From: Clonostachys chloroleuca
Lineage: Eukaryota; Ascomycota; Sordariomycetes; Hypocreales; Bionectriaceae
Assembly: GCA_037952775.1 (NCBI GenBank)
Contig: JBANAY010000004.1
Location: 4,216,001-4,280,000 of the forward strand
Direction of reading: 5' to 3'
Length of the DNA stretch: 64,000 bases
Both the position numbers and the translations under genes were made by a program. Positions 23,613 through 39,514 of the stretch are shown here, one piece after another. The notes beneath the pieces are model-generated. The model was not told the DNA's origin. It made no database searches and saw nothing but the letters and a program-made list of their open reading frames with translations. Each line of letters opens with the position of its first letter. The first letter of the stretch is position 1.

Positions 23613-24181
23613 GGCTATTGGCGACAGCCTCTAAACGAGGCAAAAGGATGAAGGATACTATGTTATTCAATCGCGATACCAGCAGGCACAGCGATGGAAA
23701 TGGGACAGAAAGGCTGGCGTTGCGCGAGGAAGCTCGTTGGCGTCGATGCGCTGACGATGACGACACTAGACTGAAGCCGTGAAAATACCTGGTCCTGGGG
23801 GTGGGTTCAGCTTAGTAGGTTCCAAGATACCTAGAGCTGTAGTGCAGGTCGACAGAAGGCCGGCTACCTTTCAAAAAATAGCAACACAGGGTCACGGTAT
23901 ACTTCGTAGCAGAGACATGCAAGAGACGCCCTCGATGGGAGATTGCTATCGGCGATGGCAAACAGAAGCAGGAAGAATTGCGGGACAGATGCGATTGGGC
24001 TCGGCGGCGAGAAAGCAAACAAGCAGCTGCCATAGCGGACGGAGGAGTAGCTCCTACGCAGGTCTAGTGCAGTACATTGGGCTACCTATTTCAGCGCGCA
24101 ACGTTGTGGGATATGTGCGGCGACATTTCCCTCCTACGGGTAACTCGCATGTACTGCTGAACACTCCAACTCAGCCTGGTG

Positions 24182-24464
24182 AGGGGCAACTCTGCTCCCG
24201 CATCAGCCCCTCAGTAGTGGTACCTCTCTCCGCCTGGCGCGCTCACAGCAGGGCAGGCACAGCTTACGAGAACCTAACCTACACCCAACCAACGCGAGGA
24301 AACTGGATCCATCCATAATCCCCCCGAGTCTTGCGCCCAGAAGAAATTTCCCGCAATGTTCCAATAGTTTGCCAGGTTACCGCCTGGATTTCCCGTTTGC
24401 TGTTGCAGTGCATGATGGAAAACCTCATTGCCCTCGGTAAGGTAACCCCTCGCTCCGTAAGGGG
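24182..24464. promoter_or_regulatory. cluster of four STRE-like motifs (AGGGG/CCCCT) upstream of tps1
   Basis: AGGGG at 24182-24186 and 24460-24464 and CCCCT at 24207-24211 and 24446-24450 lie about 570-850 bases before the tps1 start. In yeast TPS1 is induced through this pentamer by Msn2/Msn4-type zinc-finger factors. The pentamer is short and occurs often by chance, so only the clustering in pairs gives it some weight. Confidence 0.35.
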
Positions 24465-25003
24465 ATGTATTGGTGCCAGGTCCTCAGCCAGTGGTACACC
24501 GTCCCAGACGTGTGATACCCACAGGCAATGGCGACGGCTCTGGCAAGAGCCAACAACTTTGGCCGCGATTATTTATACCTAGAGCAATCAGGCGGAACAG
24601 ACGCATATCATGCCCACTCACGCAGCTACAGAATCACACGTGGTTGGCCTACTTGGGCTTGCTCAGAGGCGGAAAGCTGTCCCGGTGGAAACGTAACAGC
24701 ACCGGTCCGACCCATCTTTGGCCCACCGGTGGACTCTCCGGAACCGGGGCATCAGAGTATAAAGCGAAGCGTCGTGATCCCCATCCGATCTCCCGATGCC
24801 TACTTTGGCTACTTTGAGTGCATCCCTGTCAGTTACAAGAGAAGTTATTGCCTCCATGCAGGACGAAAGTTTTTGGGAGGCTGCATGCATGGTACATGTT
24901 TCGCAGCGCCTTTTATGAGTTTGCGCGCGCAAAGGCAGGCTTGTAGCATCTTTGATTATGAACCAATAAGTCTCACACATGGCAGGCCTAGTTCTCTCCT
25001 ACC

Positions 25004-25021
25004 TACCTAGCCAGCTAGGTA
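25004..25021. repeat. perfect 8+2+8 inverted repeat
   Basis: TACCTAGC, then CA, then GCTAGGTA: an 18-base hairpin-capable palindrome in the tps1-rrp6 intergenic region. It has no T-run after it and is not at a gene end, so it does not look like a terminator. It could be a dimeric protein-binding site or a chance palindrome. Confidence 0.6.
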
Positions 25022-25646
25022 AACATACCCTAGATCGACGCGAGACTGGTACAGCTCGCGGTCGCATGTGGTGCAACGGTTGCCGTTGTCAATGTCTCGT
25101 TAATAATCTAGTGTATAATTAAGGTAGGCAAGGCCGTTTACTGGGCTACCTGTATGTATCCAGAGCAAATTCAAGGAGATACCTGAACCAACTGGTTGAA
25201 CACATTGACGGGTTTAGCATGGTTCAAGCCTGACTGAGGATCGGAATAGCATATTTGCAATGCGCACTCGGGGGCCAAAACTTCGATAGCATTATTGAAA
25301 ATAGCCTTCTCGCTATTCAAGCATCTGCTCTCGATATTCAAGCAAGAATCAGCCACAACGCAGAAGAATACCTTGACTACAAGTGTTATTCGATATCCGC
25401 GAGGGCAGCTGGAACGGGCGTGAATAGTCACTGGCGCTAGTGATGCCTCGGGCCTAAGACGGTTCTAGTACGCCAGGTCTGGGCATGTTGTAGTGGAAGA
25501 CACGCGCTTATCGATAACGCCCAATCCAGGCCGGAATTTTTTTTTGGAAACGTCCAAAGCCTAAGGTCATAAACGGCCCTGGCTGCGTCACGACACGACT
25601 GAGAATCCAAACGGGGGGCTATATCTCCGTCGCCCAGAGCAGCGCG

Positions 25647-28316
25647 ATGGAATCGAAAGACGATCTCGCCTCCGTCCAGGAGAATCTTCAAAACGCCCTC
25701 GTGTCGACCGTCAGAACCGTCAACCGCATCTCGGCAGAAGATCTTGGTTTCCAGCGCACAATCGACCCAGATGTTGGTGAGAAGCTCGATAGCACAACCA
25801 GTCGCATCCTCGAACTCGCAAACCTGTTGCTGCGGTCTTCGGGCAAAGCATGCGGTGTCAATGCGCCCAAATTGGAGGATGTCGAGGACATCGACATGAA
25901 TTGGAGGAGTGTGGTGGATGTTGTCGACTCCGTGCTCGAGAAAGCGGACACAGCCCTTGATGAGTACACTGGCCTCATTAAGCGCAAAGAGCCGACAGCT
26001 GCGGAATCTGTGAGAAATCATCCCGTTCAAGCATATGTCACGTTATGCGCCTATCTAACTCTGTCTCTAGGCTCCTAATGCAAAGCGCCCCAAGTCCACG
26101 AACAAGGTGATTCGAAATGCCAACATCGCCAAGCCTCAAGTCCAGTTCGAGCGTAAACCCGAAAACTTTCCGACGGGTCCCTGGAAACCTTTGCTATCCT
26201 CAAAGCCCCATGCCCAGGTTCCCTTGGACAAGAGCCTGGTCACCTTCACCAACGAGAACGGCACGGCTCAGTTCAAGCACCCCTACGAAGCAGAGATTAC
26301 GAGTATGGAGTATCCGGCAAACGTCTTCAAGGTCGCAGATCCAGTGCCTTATCAGCCCATGGAAGGCACTCGGGCAACATACATAGACACGTTCGAGGGT
26401 GTTCTCGAAATGCTTGAGCACCTCCGGAAAGCGAAGGAGATAGCCGTTGATCTTGAGCACCACGACTTTCGAACATATATTGGGCTTGTTTCTCTCATGC
26501 AGATCAGCACTCGAGACCAGGATTGGATCGTTGATACTTTGAAACCATGGCGCCACAAGTTGGAGGTTCTGAACGAAGTGTTTGCAGACCCAAGCATTGT
26601 CAAGGTAGGACATTGAGCCCAGACGTGTCATCGGCGTGGATACTGACAATGCACAGGTTTTCCACGGTGCATATATGGATATGGTATGGCTTCAAAGAGA
26701 TTTGGGTCTCTATGTGAATGCTCTCTTCGATACCTACTTCGCCTGTGAATATCTCGCCTATCAAGCCAGAAGTCTCGCCTTCCTTCTATCAAAGTTTATC
26801 AACTTCGATGCAGACAAACAATATCAATTAGCAGATTGGAGAATGCGGTATGTTAATCTACAATGTCCTCGTCCTAGAATTTTACTAAGAAGACAATCCA
26901 TCCAGCCCTCTGCCAGAGGAAATGTTATACTACGCTCGATCCGACACCCATTTTCTTTTATACATCTACGATTGCGTACGAAACGAGCTTGTCAACGCCT
27001 CGGATTCGAGCAGTCCCGAAACGAACTTAATAGCCAAGGTTCTTCAGAGGTCCAAGGAGCTGGCACTATCGCGATACGAGCATCCTTCTCTGGATGAGGT
27101 CACTGGAGAAGGGTCAAGAGGATGGTACAACTATATCCTCAAGCATGGCCACCTTGCCTATAACGTGGAGCAATTCGCAATTTTCCGCGCCCTGTGGAAA
27201 TGGCGCGATGACGTTGCGAGAGCGGAAGACGAAAACCCAAATTTCGTCCTCGGAACGACCACCATCTCGGACATTGCCCGGATCAACCCGCCAGACCCCA
27301 AAGCACTGCACAGCTCTCTCCCGCTGAACGCCCCCTTGGTCAAGCCTCGACTTACCGAACTTTGGCAAAGGATACAAGAGGCAAAGGCCGAGGGCGGGCC
27401 AAGTCTACTACAATTTCTTACATCCCTATCCCCAGATGCGTTAAAGAAGGGCAGCGCAGCAAGGTTTGCCGCGCCACCAAATACTCTACCGAAGCTTGAT
27501 AGCGAGATCGTTATGGTCAGGCTAGCAAAGTCTCGGCTTTTTGGAGATATGCCAATCAGCTCTCGCTGGGAGGATTCGAAACAAACGCCCTCCAATGGTG
27601 CAGATAACATTCCCTTTCCGTGGCAACGGTTTCTTCAGGAACATTCTGAACAGGGGCCCGATGAGGACCAGGCTATGGCTGCCACAGACAAGGCTGGGTT
27701 GGCTGGCACGTCTGAGCCAGTGGATGCTAATGCAAAGGCGGAAGCTACTGAAGAACTAGATGATGAATTTACATTGAAAAAGGGACGTAAGAGGAAATCA
27801 GCAGCTGCTGATAAAGAAGAGGAGGAGGAAGAGGAAGAGGAAGAAGGAGGAGAGCAGAATGGTGGCGAGGATGAGGATGAAGAGGACGAAGACGAGGGTG
27901 ATAGTGACGCCGAAGTCGAACAAGGAGATGCCGGGGTGCTTAGCCTCGATGATGGGGAGTCCAAATCCAAGAAAGACAAAGCAGCACGGAAGGCTGCTAA
28001 GAAAGCAGAGCGCAAGGCGCGAAATGCCGAGGCAGAGCAAGCCCGCCAGGCAAAGAAGGCCGAGCGAAAAGCATTAAAAGCACAACGAAAGCTGGAGAAG
28101 GAGCAGAAGAAACAGGGAGACCAGAAGTCATACAACGCCGTGCCATTCGACTACAGCACGGCGGCCTCGGTGATGAACGCTAGTCGTGAGGCATCGAATA
28201 GCAATGGCAAGAAGCCGGTCTTCGACCCATACGCGAAGACGGCTGACGATGGTCTCAAGGGTGCCAGGAAAGCACTGCCCATTAAGGGTGAGAGGAGTGG
28301 AACCTTCAAGAAATAA
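25647..28316 (+). CDS. rrp6: nuclear exosome 3'-5' exoribonuclease Rrp6
   Basis: Catalytic subunit of the nuclear exosome, which trims and degrades rRNA, snoRNA and aberrant transcripts. Exons: 25647-26009, 26071-26604, 26657-26847 and 26906-28316, all with clean GT-AG junctions; 832 residues. The N-terminal PMC2NT-like domain (residues about 1-110) would bind the Rrp47 cofactor. The DEDD-Y exonuclease follows: motif I EIAVDLEHHDFRTYIGLVSLMQ, motif II FHGAYMDMVWLQRDLGLYV (spanning intron 2) and motif III EEMLYYARSDTHFLLYIYD. The HRDC domain comes next (YNVEQFAIFRALWKWRDDVARAED, then PNFVLGTTTISDIA). The C-terminal 250 residues are low complexity, with a long acidic run (EEEEEEEEEEGG, then DEDEEDEDEGD) and a Lys/Ala/Arg coiled coil (AARKAAKKAERKAR), typical of the disordered tail. 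All key acidic residues and the Tyr are present. Confidence 0.95.
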
Positions 28317-32057
<3,741 letters not shown>

Positions 32058-34751
32058 TGTGACTGTTGTGAGGAGGGGAGAAGGTGTATTGGTGGTGTGA
32101 AGATGGAGTTGGGATGGATGGTTGCGAAAGAAAGATGGAGGGAGCTCAGCAAAGAAGAGAGGACAGAGTTGAGGGAAAAGGGAAGAGAAAGAGGAGTCCA
32201 CAGGTCGGAAGAGAAAGTTGCGGTCCCACTCGAACGGGAGAAACCAGGGGGCTAACTAGCCCCGGGCAATATACGGTACGAAGAAGCAACGAAGCTGGTG
32301 GTCAGCGTGAAGCGGTGGGCAAGACATACAATTCGCTCACAGTGAAAACGGTGCGACGACGCTGAGGTAGGTGCAAATTTGACGCCTGGTGGACACTCTG
32401 ACTGGCGAGTAACCTGTCGGGGGAAGTCGGGTGGGTACGAATGGAAGAATGCAGGGCCATGATTGCACTGATTTCAGCGCTTTGATGGAGTGGACCATAA
32501 GTCATGGCAACCAGCTTGCTAGTTGCTCCGCGATGGATCGCACGAACCGGGGTGGTTGGTGGTCGAGCGAGGAAAAGGCCTCAAGAGCCGAATTAATGCT
32601 TTGCGGAGCGGATGAGGAAGCACCTCTGGCCTACGATGTCTACAAGTACGGATTTACAGACAGGCAAGCCATCAAAACGACGACAATTGGGAATGACAGG
32701 GTGAGATACCTAAGTACCCCTGATATGATGAGATACCCGCGCTGGTACATGCTAGACCCAGCAAGGGGTGGGAGCTGAGGAAAAATTTACTTCTGTTCAT
32801 TTCAGATGTTGCTGTCTGAGGCATGAACAGGCAAACAATTTTCGGGAATTAAAGGTACTGTTTGGAGCCTCAGGTTTATGTTTTCGTCAAGGTTTGATAT
32901 TTTTCTCTACCAATGCTCGATCTGATGCCCCACTTTACCTCATCGATGCTCCCAGAGGACAAATCAAGGGGAAGAACTGGCACGTGGGTGGATCCCAGGC
33001 TTGAGACTGCGTCCCACCAGAATTCAGGGCAGAGATAAGGCCATGTTTGGTCTGACCGCAGAACGGGCGCTGGAGGCATCAGGTGCTGCGGGTATAAGAA
33101 GCCAGCAGGTTCTCCCACATAGCTCGTAATTGCAATAGTTCTGGCATCCGGCCGAGCGCAAGCACCTGTGATTCCCAACCATTCCAGATGTTGACGAGTC
33201 TGGGCTGCAATGCAACCGCAGATCTCAGATATTATGCTTCTCCGGCTGGCACGTACACTGCTCCGAATAGGGGCTTCAGCACCAAGCCTGCCGGCCGCAC
33301 GCCCACTAACAGCCCACCGGTACCAATAGTGTATATAAACGCAAGACAGCACCGACAAATTGGCGGACACGCACGAGTCTTTCTTCTCCCTCCGATTCAT
33401 CTACGCTGGGACGGCATATTGAGAAAAGTGAGGAGTCAACAATCGGTTGCGATTGACTGCAAGATCTCAGATGCTGCAATGAGACACCAGAGCCTCGAAG
33501 CGCAGCCAATCAGACACAGCATCGGACGGACGGCAGCCCAAACGGGCAATGACTCGTGAACCGTCCGGGACGGTCGGCTAGCAAAATTTTGCCTCGTTTC
33601 AACTATATCGCCAGGCCTACGAACCTCCATTGCTACAGAAGGCTGCATTGCATCATGTGGCCACTGGATACTACCTAGGCTAAGCTAATATTTGACCAGG
33701 CCCTTGTGCTCCTCCCACCGTCCCCAGGTGCTGATGCTATTTGGATGCAGCGACGAATGAGGGGGAGCTCTAGCCTTACTATAAATCATAAATCAGTAAG
33801 TTAAAAAGTCTGGTAGCCGTAAACTTCGCGCGCAAGATCTAGACCAGGCGGTTCCCCCGAGATTCGCTTGGACGACAACTCAGTACTGCTCCCATGCTAG
33901 ATCTGGCATCCGCCCCTGTCTTGGCCAGATACTGCCCACGAACAGGGGCCCGATAATTTCTCGGGACGAGGCCTAGGCAGAACCTCTTGTCCCTGCAGGA
34001 GGGAGAAGCGCGAAGCTTATTTGGAGAGGTGTGCCGCCTTGCTGACTCAGCCCTCGTCTATCAAACGAAAATGTTCCTTCGGATGTTATAGGGTAAGCTA
34101 TGGGGTAGAATTATTTCAACATCTCCTTATGCCCGTATAGCTGGAGACTGTACACATCAAAGACCCAATCCTGCCATCGTGTTAGGGGTATATTGAGTTA
34201 TGGTTTGTCCAATTGGCGTCGTTGACGTCAAATTGACTATGTTGAATACCAAGCGCTTGCGAAACCCGTCTTTAGCTGCTTGGTTCCCATCTGCCATCGC
34301 ATACCTTAAAATTTCTCGAAGCTCTCTAGTGAGCTATTCCACCCTAAAGCCGGGATAGAAGACGGCTCTCCTCTGCAGTAGCGGGATCTGCTTACGACTG
34401 TGCTTGGTGTGATTGTTATAGTGAGGCCCTGTAGTTTTGAATTCTTGTTCCGATCCGCTGTTTGATGGGGTGCACCTTTATTGAGCAAGAGTTTGAGAGC
34501 AACTCATATTTATTCCTTCTTCACCCTGTTGATATCCCCAGCGGGGCCTTTTACTAAGACACAATAGCTATCGATGTACACAATAGCGCAAGTTCCTGAG
34601 TAATTTCTACACATTTTTAAACACTAAGAAAAGCCCAGAATAAATCCAATGTCTACCGGGCTCTATTGTAAACCGCACGCCATCCAGGCTGCCCTTTTCC
34701 AGTCGGAAGCTCTCATATCATCCCGGGGTATCATAGTTTTTATAGCCATCT
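32058..34751. other. 2.7 kb gene-free region between atp9 and the sas2-like gene
   Basis: Just upstream of atp9 lies its purine-rich (plus-strand view) leader and promoter. The remainder, 32400-34700, has no supported gene. From about 33660 it becomes A/T-richer and may include degraded repeat sequence, but no repeat boundary or coding remnant could be identified. Confidence 0.4.
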
Positions 34752-36784
34752 TTACTCATCTGAACCTCCGTCCGTCTGCTCCTCTCCAGACCCAACACCG
34801 CTCTCCGGTTTCATGGCATAGCCCTCCACGAAACCGTCCGGATCGCACACCTTCTCTAGACTGAGGCGGTGGGTTGCTATATACCGCCGGACAGCCGCCT
34901 TGTCGACTCGGACTCTGGGAACCAGCTTGACCTCTGGCTTCTCCGCCGCGGACCCCTGACCATTATGCTGATCTGATTGCTTCTCCTCGCCTTCCTCACC
35001 GGCCTCGTCGGCAGCCGTCTTTTCTGGCTTCCCAGGCCCCACGCCGGCGTCCTCGACAACGCCCATATCCCGGAGGACAAATAGGCAATCGTCAGGAGCG
35101 ATCCACGTCGCCTCGCTGCACTCCTTGATGTCCACTATCGTCTCTCGAGGGCTACCGTCGTGGTCGGGATCTTGGTCGACCTTTAAGCTCAACAGCCACC
35201 GGGCAATCTCGCCGGCCCAGAATCGCATGTAGCCCTTCTTACCCAGATCGGAGATCGGTTTCTCTGGCCCACCTAGGAGCCCTTCCCGGCGGGATATCTC
35301 GTAGGATGCGCCCATGAGCAGGGCACCCAGCCCTTTTCGCTGCCACGGCGGGAAGACCAATATACAGGCGAGGTTGTTGTTATCCCATGATAGTTTCTCT
35401 TTTGAGAACAAGCCGGTGATCTGTGGTCTGGGCTCAGGGACTGAATTGGGGTCGTTCGGTATCGGGTGAGGATTTGGGGGCGGCGGCGGTGTGTATACGA
35501 GGAGGAAGTAGTTGAATGCCCCGACGTCGAAGAAGACGGACTTGTTGTCCAGGAAGAGCTTCGCAAAGAGGGAGAGGTTCTGGCAGAATAACTATAAACC
35601 CAAGAAACAAAACCGTTAGCAACCTAATACGACGACATGAAGGTAAGAGAGTAGGTGTGAATTTCCACCCCGCCAACGAAGGAACTTACCCTGTCTACTT
35701 CGCCGTCAACCTCCCAAATGCTCCATTCCCCCTCGTCCTGGACCGTCTCCTCGACGTACCTGACCCCGCCATCCCCGCGCCTCCTCTTAGCCCCCAGACT
35801 CGTCCTGCCGCCCTGCGGCACGAGCCTGGTCCGCCGCCCGCGCGGGTGGGAGTATATCTTGCGCCCGGGCACCTTGCCGCGGAGGGGACACACCTTGCTG
35901 TGGCCCCACCAGGCGACAATCTCCCTCGAGTACTTGAAGCAGCTCGGGCACACGTACAGCCTGTTGAGCATGGGCGGGGTGTGGTCGCGGTCCTTCTTAG
36001 CTGCCTTGTCGTCCTTGCCGCCGCCGCCGGCGGGTTTGGGGGCCGTCGCGGACGGGTCGCCGAGCAGCTCCTTGCCGTAGTAGCTGGGGTACCATGTTCG
36101 GAAGCAGAGGTCGCCCAACACGACTTTATCTATGTTGCGGTCTGCCCTCGGGGGCTGGCGGTCGGCGGCGGCGGCCGAGGGGGTTGTAGGAGGAGGAGGA
36201 GGTTGTGGAGGAGGGTTCTGGGTCGGTATTCTGGGTGGAGGGACCGGGGTGACGACGGCGGGAGGCAGACGGGGCTGCTGGACGGGTGGTGGAGGCCCGT
36301 GTGGCCTGACCAGGGCGGAGGAGAAGGGACTGGTCATTTGCTGGGGCAGATGCTGGGGCACATGGTAGGAGATTTCGGGCGCGACGAGGTCTGATGATCG
36401 GAGGGGATCGTTCTGGGCGGCGAGGCTGGCCATGTCGACGTCGCTGGCGGCGTCGCGGGAGCCGGAGGAGGGTTGATGTGGGCGCTGCTGACTGGCACTG
36501 GCACTGGCACTGGCGGCTGGGCTAGGGATGGGCGTTGTTGTCGCTGTTGCTGGCGGCTGCTGGGTCGAGCGAGCCTGCCCACGGCCACGTCCGAGTCCGA
36601 GTCCGCGTCCACGCCCTTGGGTCTGCTGGTTGTCTCTGTGCGATGATGGCGATGGTGGTGGTGGCAGCGACGGCGAGTCTTGCTGGTTGTCGTCGATGTT
36701 GGATGGCGAGTACTGACGTGCGGCTGTGCGACGCGATGTGCGACGCGCCTGGTGCTGTTGGTTGACTGTGCGTTTGGGAGGCAT
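34752..36784 (-). CDS. MYST-family histone acetyltransferase, SAS2-like
   Basis: Lysine acetyltransferase of the MYST family, most like the SAS2 branch that acetylates histone H4 Lys16. Two exons, 35690-36784 and 34752-35591, are joined at a 98-base intron so that EVDR continues as LFCQNLSLFAKLF; 644 residues. Residues 1-215 are low-complexity Pro/Gln/Ser-rich sequence. The MYST domain starts at about residue 225 with a C2HC zinc finger at 279-299 (CPSCFKYSR then H and C). The acetyl-CoA loop is QRKGLG at about 449-454, with the conserved Cys of NLACIL at 441. The probable catalytic Glu is 468 in SRREGLLGGPEKPISDLG. No chromodomain is visible, which argues against Esa1. Insertions rich in Gly/Lys (GGGGKDDKAAKKD) and a Pro run (TPPPPPNPHPIP) interrupt the domain. 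The SAS2 assignment is by overall shape and so less certain than the family. Confidence 0.88.
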
Positions 36785-37498
36785 CCAGTGTAGCGCAGTG
36801 TAGTGTAGTGTAGTTTAGTGGTCGGACGGAGGTGGCTGCAGGGCTAGTCAAGCGCTGAGGTGTAAGGTTTGGTCACTGTAGGATAGGGAAGAGATAGTAT
36901 TTGTTCTAAATCTCAGAACTGATTCCCTTGATAAAATGAGAAGAAGAGAACAAGTGATGAAACAACTACATCCCACCAAAGACCTTGTTATGTTATGAAA
37001 GGGTCTCATCCCCGACCCGGCATAGTTTCCTGATCCATTCCCTAAGCCGATACCCAGATCTTGAGGTACTGAGTGTGCTGACTCACTGACTTACAAGGGC
37101 ACTTTCCTTGGTTCTGTAAGGAGAGCAAATTGAATATAAGGCACTCTCTGGCAAATTAATAGGCTTCTTTAAACATCATAAAAGTTTTGATAAAATTCAA
37201 TAGTTCTAAATTTACTGAAATAACATATGAGGGGAGGGAGTGTGTCAAAGTCAAGGTGACTATATGGCAGACAACGCCAAAACGTTTCACAGCTCTTCTG
37301 TCGACCTGGACTTTTCCCTTCCCAACTCGTATGAGGGGAGTTTTGATCACAACACAACATAAGAAATCACCCGAGCTCCTTTCAAGACACGTTGGTGCGG
37401 TTATGCCAAACCTTAGTCCCTAGAAGCCACTCGGGAACGCAAAAAAAAAAACAGACAACATGACCAATCTCCCATAGAAACTAAGGGGACTACCCCCC
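36785..37498. other. upstream region of the sas2-like gene and 3' side of the LRR gene
   Basis: A GTGTA-type microsatellite lies immediately before the acetyltransferase start. The rest is A/T-rich, with a run of 12 A at about 37441. No coding frame was supported. Confidence 0.45.
36787..36822. repeat. (TAGTG)n microsatellite next to the sas2-like start codon
   Basis: About six imperfect copies of the pentamer (GTGTAGCGCA, GTGTAGTGTA, GTGTAGTTTA) sit directly upstream of the acetyltransferase ATG, within its likely 5' leader. Slippage here would vary leader length only. Confidence 0.7.
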
Positions 37499-39514
37499 TC
37501 AACGACGCCGCAGCGTGCAGACCGGTCCCACGACCTTCATAACCTCGTCCAGAGTACGGTCGTCCTCGTCCCAGTCTTTCACCAGGGTCATCAGGTGGCG
37601 GCGGGCCAGCCCGGCATCGCGGTTCCGGTACACGCTGTCGATTTTGCGCACCTCGCGGTCGTTGACGAGCCAGCGCTTCTCGTCCGCTAGGAACTGGACA
37701 TAAGTCATCTCATCGCCGTACCGGGCCCGCACGTGCGCCTCGAGGTGCGCGCGGATCGCCTTCTCCGAGGCCACCTGCAGCTTGGACCGCTGGCCCGGGT
37801 CGACGAGCGTCTGGTCGCGCGAGGGCCGGAACGTCGGCTCCGTTTTGGTTGGGTCCGGCAGGATGGGGAAGGCCGAGTAGTACAGCAGCGACGGGCTCTC
37901 GAGGATGGCCGGGGCCAGGAGGGAGGCGAGCTGCGGCGGGGTGACGGGGCAGTGCGCGAGGTTGAGGTACTCGAGCCGCGGGGTCGACTGGATCATCCTG
38001 GCGATGGACGGGAGGGCGTCCTCCTCGATGTAGTTATACGCCTGGCCAAGGTCTTGGGTGGCGAATGCCTGGCCCAGGTCGATGGACCGGATGCCCGGGT
38101 GGCCAGCGAGGGCCTCGCACAGCGTAGTGACACCTTGGGTGCTGGCTCCGACTGATTGTAAGGACAGTCGGGCGAGGCATGGTGCATTGCGAAGTGCGGA
38201 GGCCAGTGCCAGCGCGCCGTCGTTGCCGATGGGGTTACAGGACATATACAGCGACTCCAGACCGCAGTGAGGAGACGATAGGAAGGACGCGATGGCCTGG
38301 GAAGCCTTGGTCGAGATACCGCAGCCGTTCATGTACATGTTTCGCAGCGGGAGTTTGAAGCCATCTGGGCCCTTGTAAGCGGCGAGCTCGGTGAATAGCT
38401 CAGCCACGCCGGCGTCTCCCAGCTCGGTCTGGTCCAGGTCCAGAGTATTCAGATTCTCAGTCTGAGTAATCAGGCGGAAGAGGTCGTGTGCGGCGCCGGA
38501 GCCTAGAGGATTACGTTTCAACCAGACCTGTCGCACCGCGGGCGATGTGATCAAGGCGTCGACGAGCGGAGTGAAGCTGGCCCCGTTGATGCAATTTCCA
38601 GCAATGTACCAAGTCTCAATCTGCCCCGGGAGGTCATGGATGAACTTGGCTATGGCCGCAGCGCCAGAGGGGCCGATGATGTTATTTCCCAGGAGGAAGT
38701 GCCGGACAAACTTGTTGGACCGCAGGCTCTCCATGAGTTTCCAGATGTGGTCGGGCCCAACCACCATTTTGCAGAGATCCATGCGCCCATCCTCATACAC
38801 GACACCTTTGCGGAACTCGGCACCGTGGACACCATAGTGCGGCTCACCGCGGCCGTCGTCAAGCTCGACGGCGTCCTCGATTCCGTCCAGGTTATCGGTA
38901 CCTCCGTTCTGCAAGTGCTCAAAGAACGGTGCCAGCTCGTCCTCGTGCGCGACCTGGACCGGCATGGGGATCGCAGGGCACCCGTCGAGGGAGATGGGTT
39001 TCTTGACCGGGTCCCAAGGGCCCTGGCCGGTGATCCGGCTGGACCAGGCTGGCTGAGGGATACCGGGCCCGACACCACCGGATAGGCCCATGGTTGTGCG
39101 TCCGTGCAGTTTAGTTGCTATGAGACGGTCATATTTGCGCTGCAGAGCTGCCCAAGCTCGAAGGCGGACACGGTCTGCGTCATATCGGATCAGTGCACTC
39201 AAGGAGCCGTCGTGAGCCGGGTCGAGGAGGCGGCAGAGGGCCTCGGCCTCGGCGTGCCGGGCTGATTTGCGACGAGGCAGGCTGAAGAGGGCATCCGGGA
39301 CACGATGCTTGTCCAGGGGTAGCTGGACGATCTCGTCGGCAGTGTAAGGAAGATTCAGGTTCAAATCAGGCAAGTTCAAGTTGAGTGCGTTGAGAGAGGT
39401 GCGGCAGAGGCCAGCGAGATGGACCATGTCCTCCATTTTTACCCCGTCGTCCAACTCAGGTTTGGTAGTCAGTGACGGGGAGGATGACAGCTGAATTTGA
39501 GTAGCAGTGGCCAT
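37499..39514 (-). CDS. leucine-rich repeat (RNI-like) protein, function unknown
   Basis: Intronless protein of 671 residues from the ATG at 39514 (MATATQIQLSSSPS); an in-frame ATG at 39565 would add 17 residues. From about residue 255 it contains ribonuclease-inhibitor-like leucine-rich repeats: KFVRHFLLGNNIIGPSGAAA, IETWYIAGNCINGASFTPLV, VRQVWLKRNPLGSGAAHDLF, LNTLDLDQTELGDAGVAELF, LESLYMSCNPIGNDGALALA and LEYLNLAHCPVTPPQLASLL, at about 28-residue spacing. The N-terminal third carries a segment beginning LPRRKSARHAEAEALCRLLD, and the C-terminus is basic and helical (EVRKIDSVYRNRDAGLARRH). Such repeats are protein-binding scaffolds, as in RanGAP and NOD-like receptors. There is no NACHT/NB-ARC domain here, so it is not a complete NLR, and I cannot assign a partner. 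Confidence 0.8.
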   Translation of the reverse strand: MATATQIQLSSSPSLTTKPELDDGVKMEDMVHLAGLCRTSLNALNLNLPDLNLNLPYTADEIVQLPLDKHRVPDALFSLPRRKSARHAEAEALCRLLDPAHDGSLSALIRYDADRVRLRAWAALQRKYDRLIATKLHGRTTMGLSGGVGPGIPQPAWSSRITGQGPWDPVKKPISLDGCPAIPMPVQVAHEDELAPFFEHLQNGGTDNLDGIEDAVELDDGRGEPHYGVHGAEFRKGVVYEDGRMDLCKMVVGPDHIWKLMESLRSNKFVRHFLLGNNIIGPSGAAAIAKFIHDLPGQIETWYIAGNCINGASFTPLVDALITSPAVRQVWLKRNPLGSGAAHDLFRLITQTENLNTLDLDQTELGDAGVAELFTELAAYKGPDGFKLPLRNMYMNGCGISTKASQAIASFLSSPHCGLESLYMSCNPIGNDGALALASALRNAPCLARLSLQSVGASTQGVTTLCEALAGHPGIRSIDLGQAFATQDLGQAYNYIEEDALPSIARMIQSTPRLEYLNLAHCPVTPPQLASLLAPAILESPSLLYYSAFPILPDPTKTEPTFRPSRDQTLVDPGQRSKLQVASEKAIRAHLEAHVRARYGDEMTYVQFLADEKRWLVNDREVRKIDSVYRNRDAGLARRHLMTLVKDWDEDDRTLDEVMKVVGPVCTLRRR

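Larger units (their letters stand above)
23613..25646. other. 2 kb divergent intergenic region between tps1 and rrp6
   Basis: Holds the promoters of both flanking genes. It includes candidate stress-response elements at 24182-24464 and a perfect inverted repeat at 25004-25021. Open frames here are short and overlapping, with no family resemblance. Confidence 0.5.

Noticed and set aside
35516..36394. 292-codon plus-strand open frame
   Set aside because: Antisense to the MYST acetyltransferase in GC-rich sequence; Gly/Arg-rich composition, with no family resemblance.
37499..39514. NLR-type immune-like receptor for the LRR protein
   Set aside because: No NACHT or NB-ARC nucleotide-binding domain or P-loop is present, only the LRR part.
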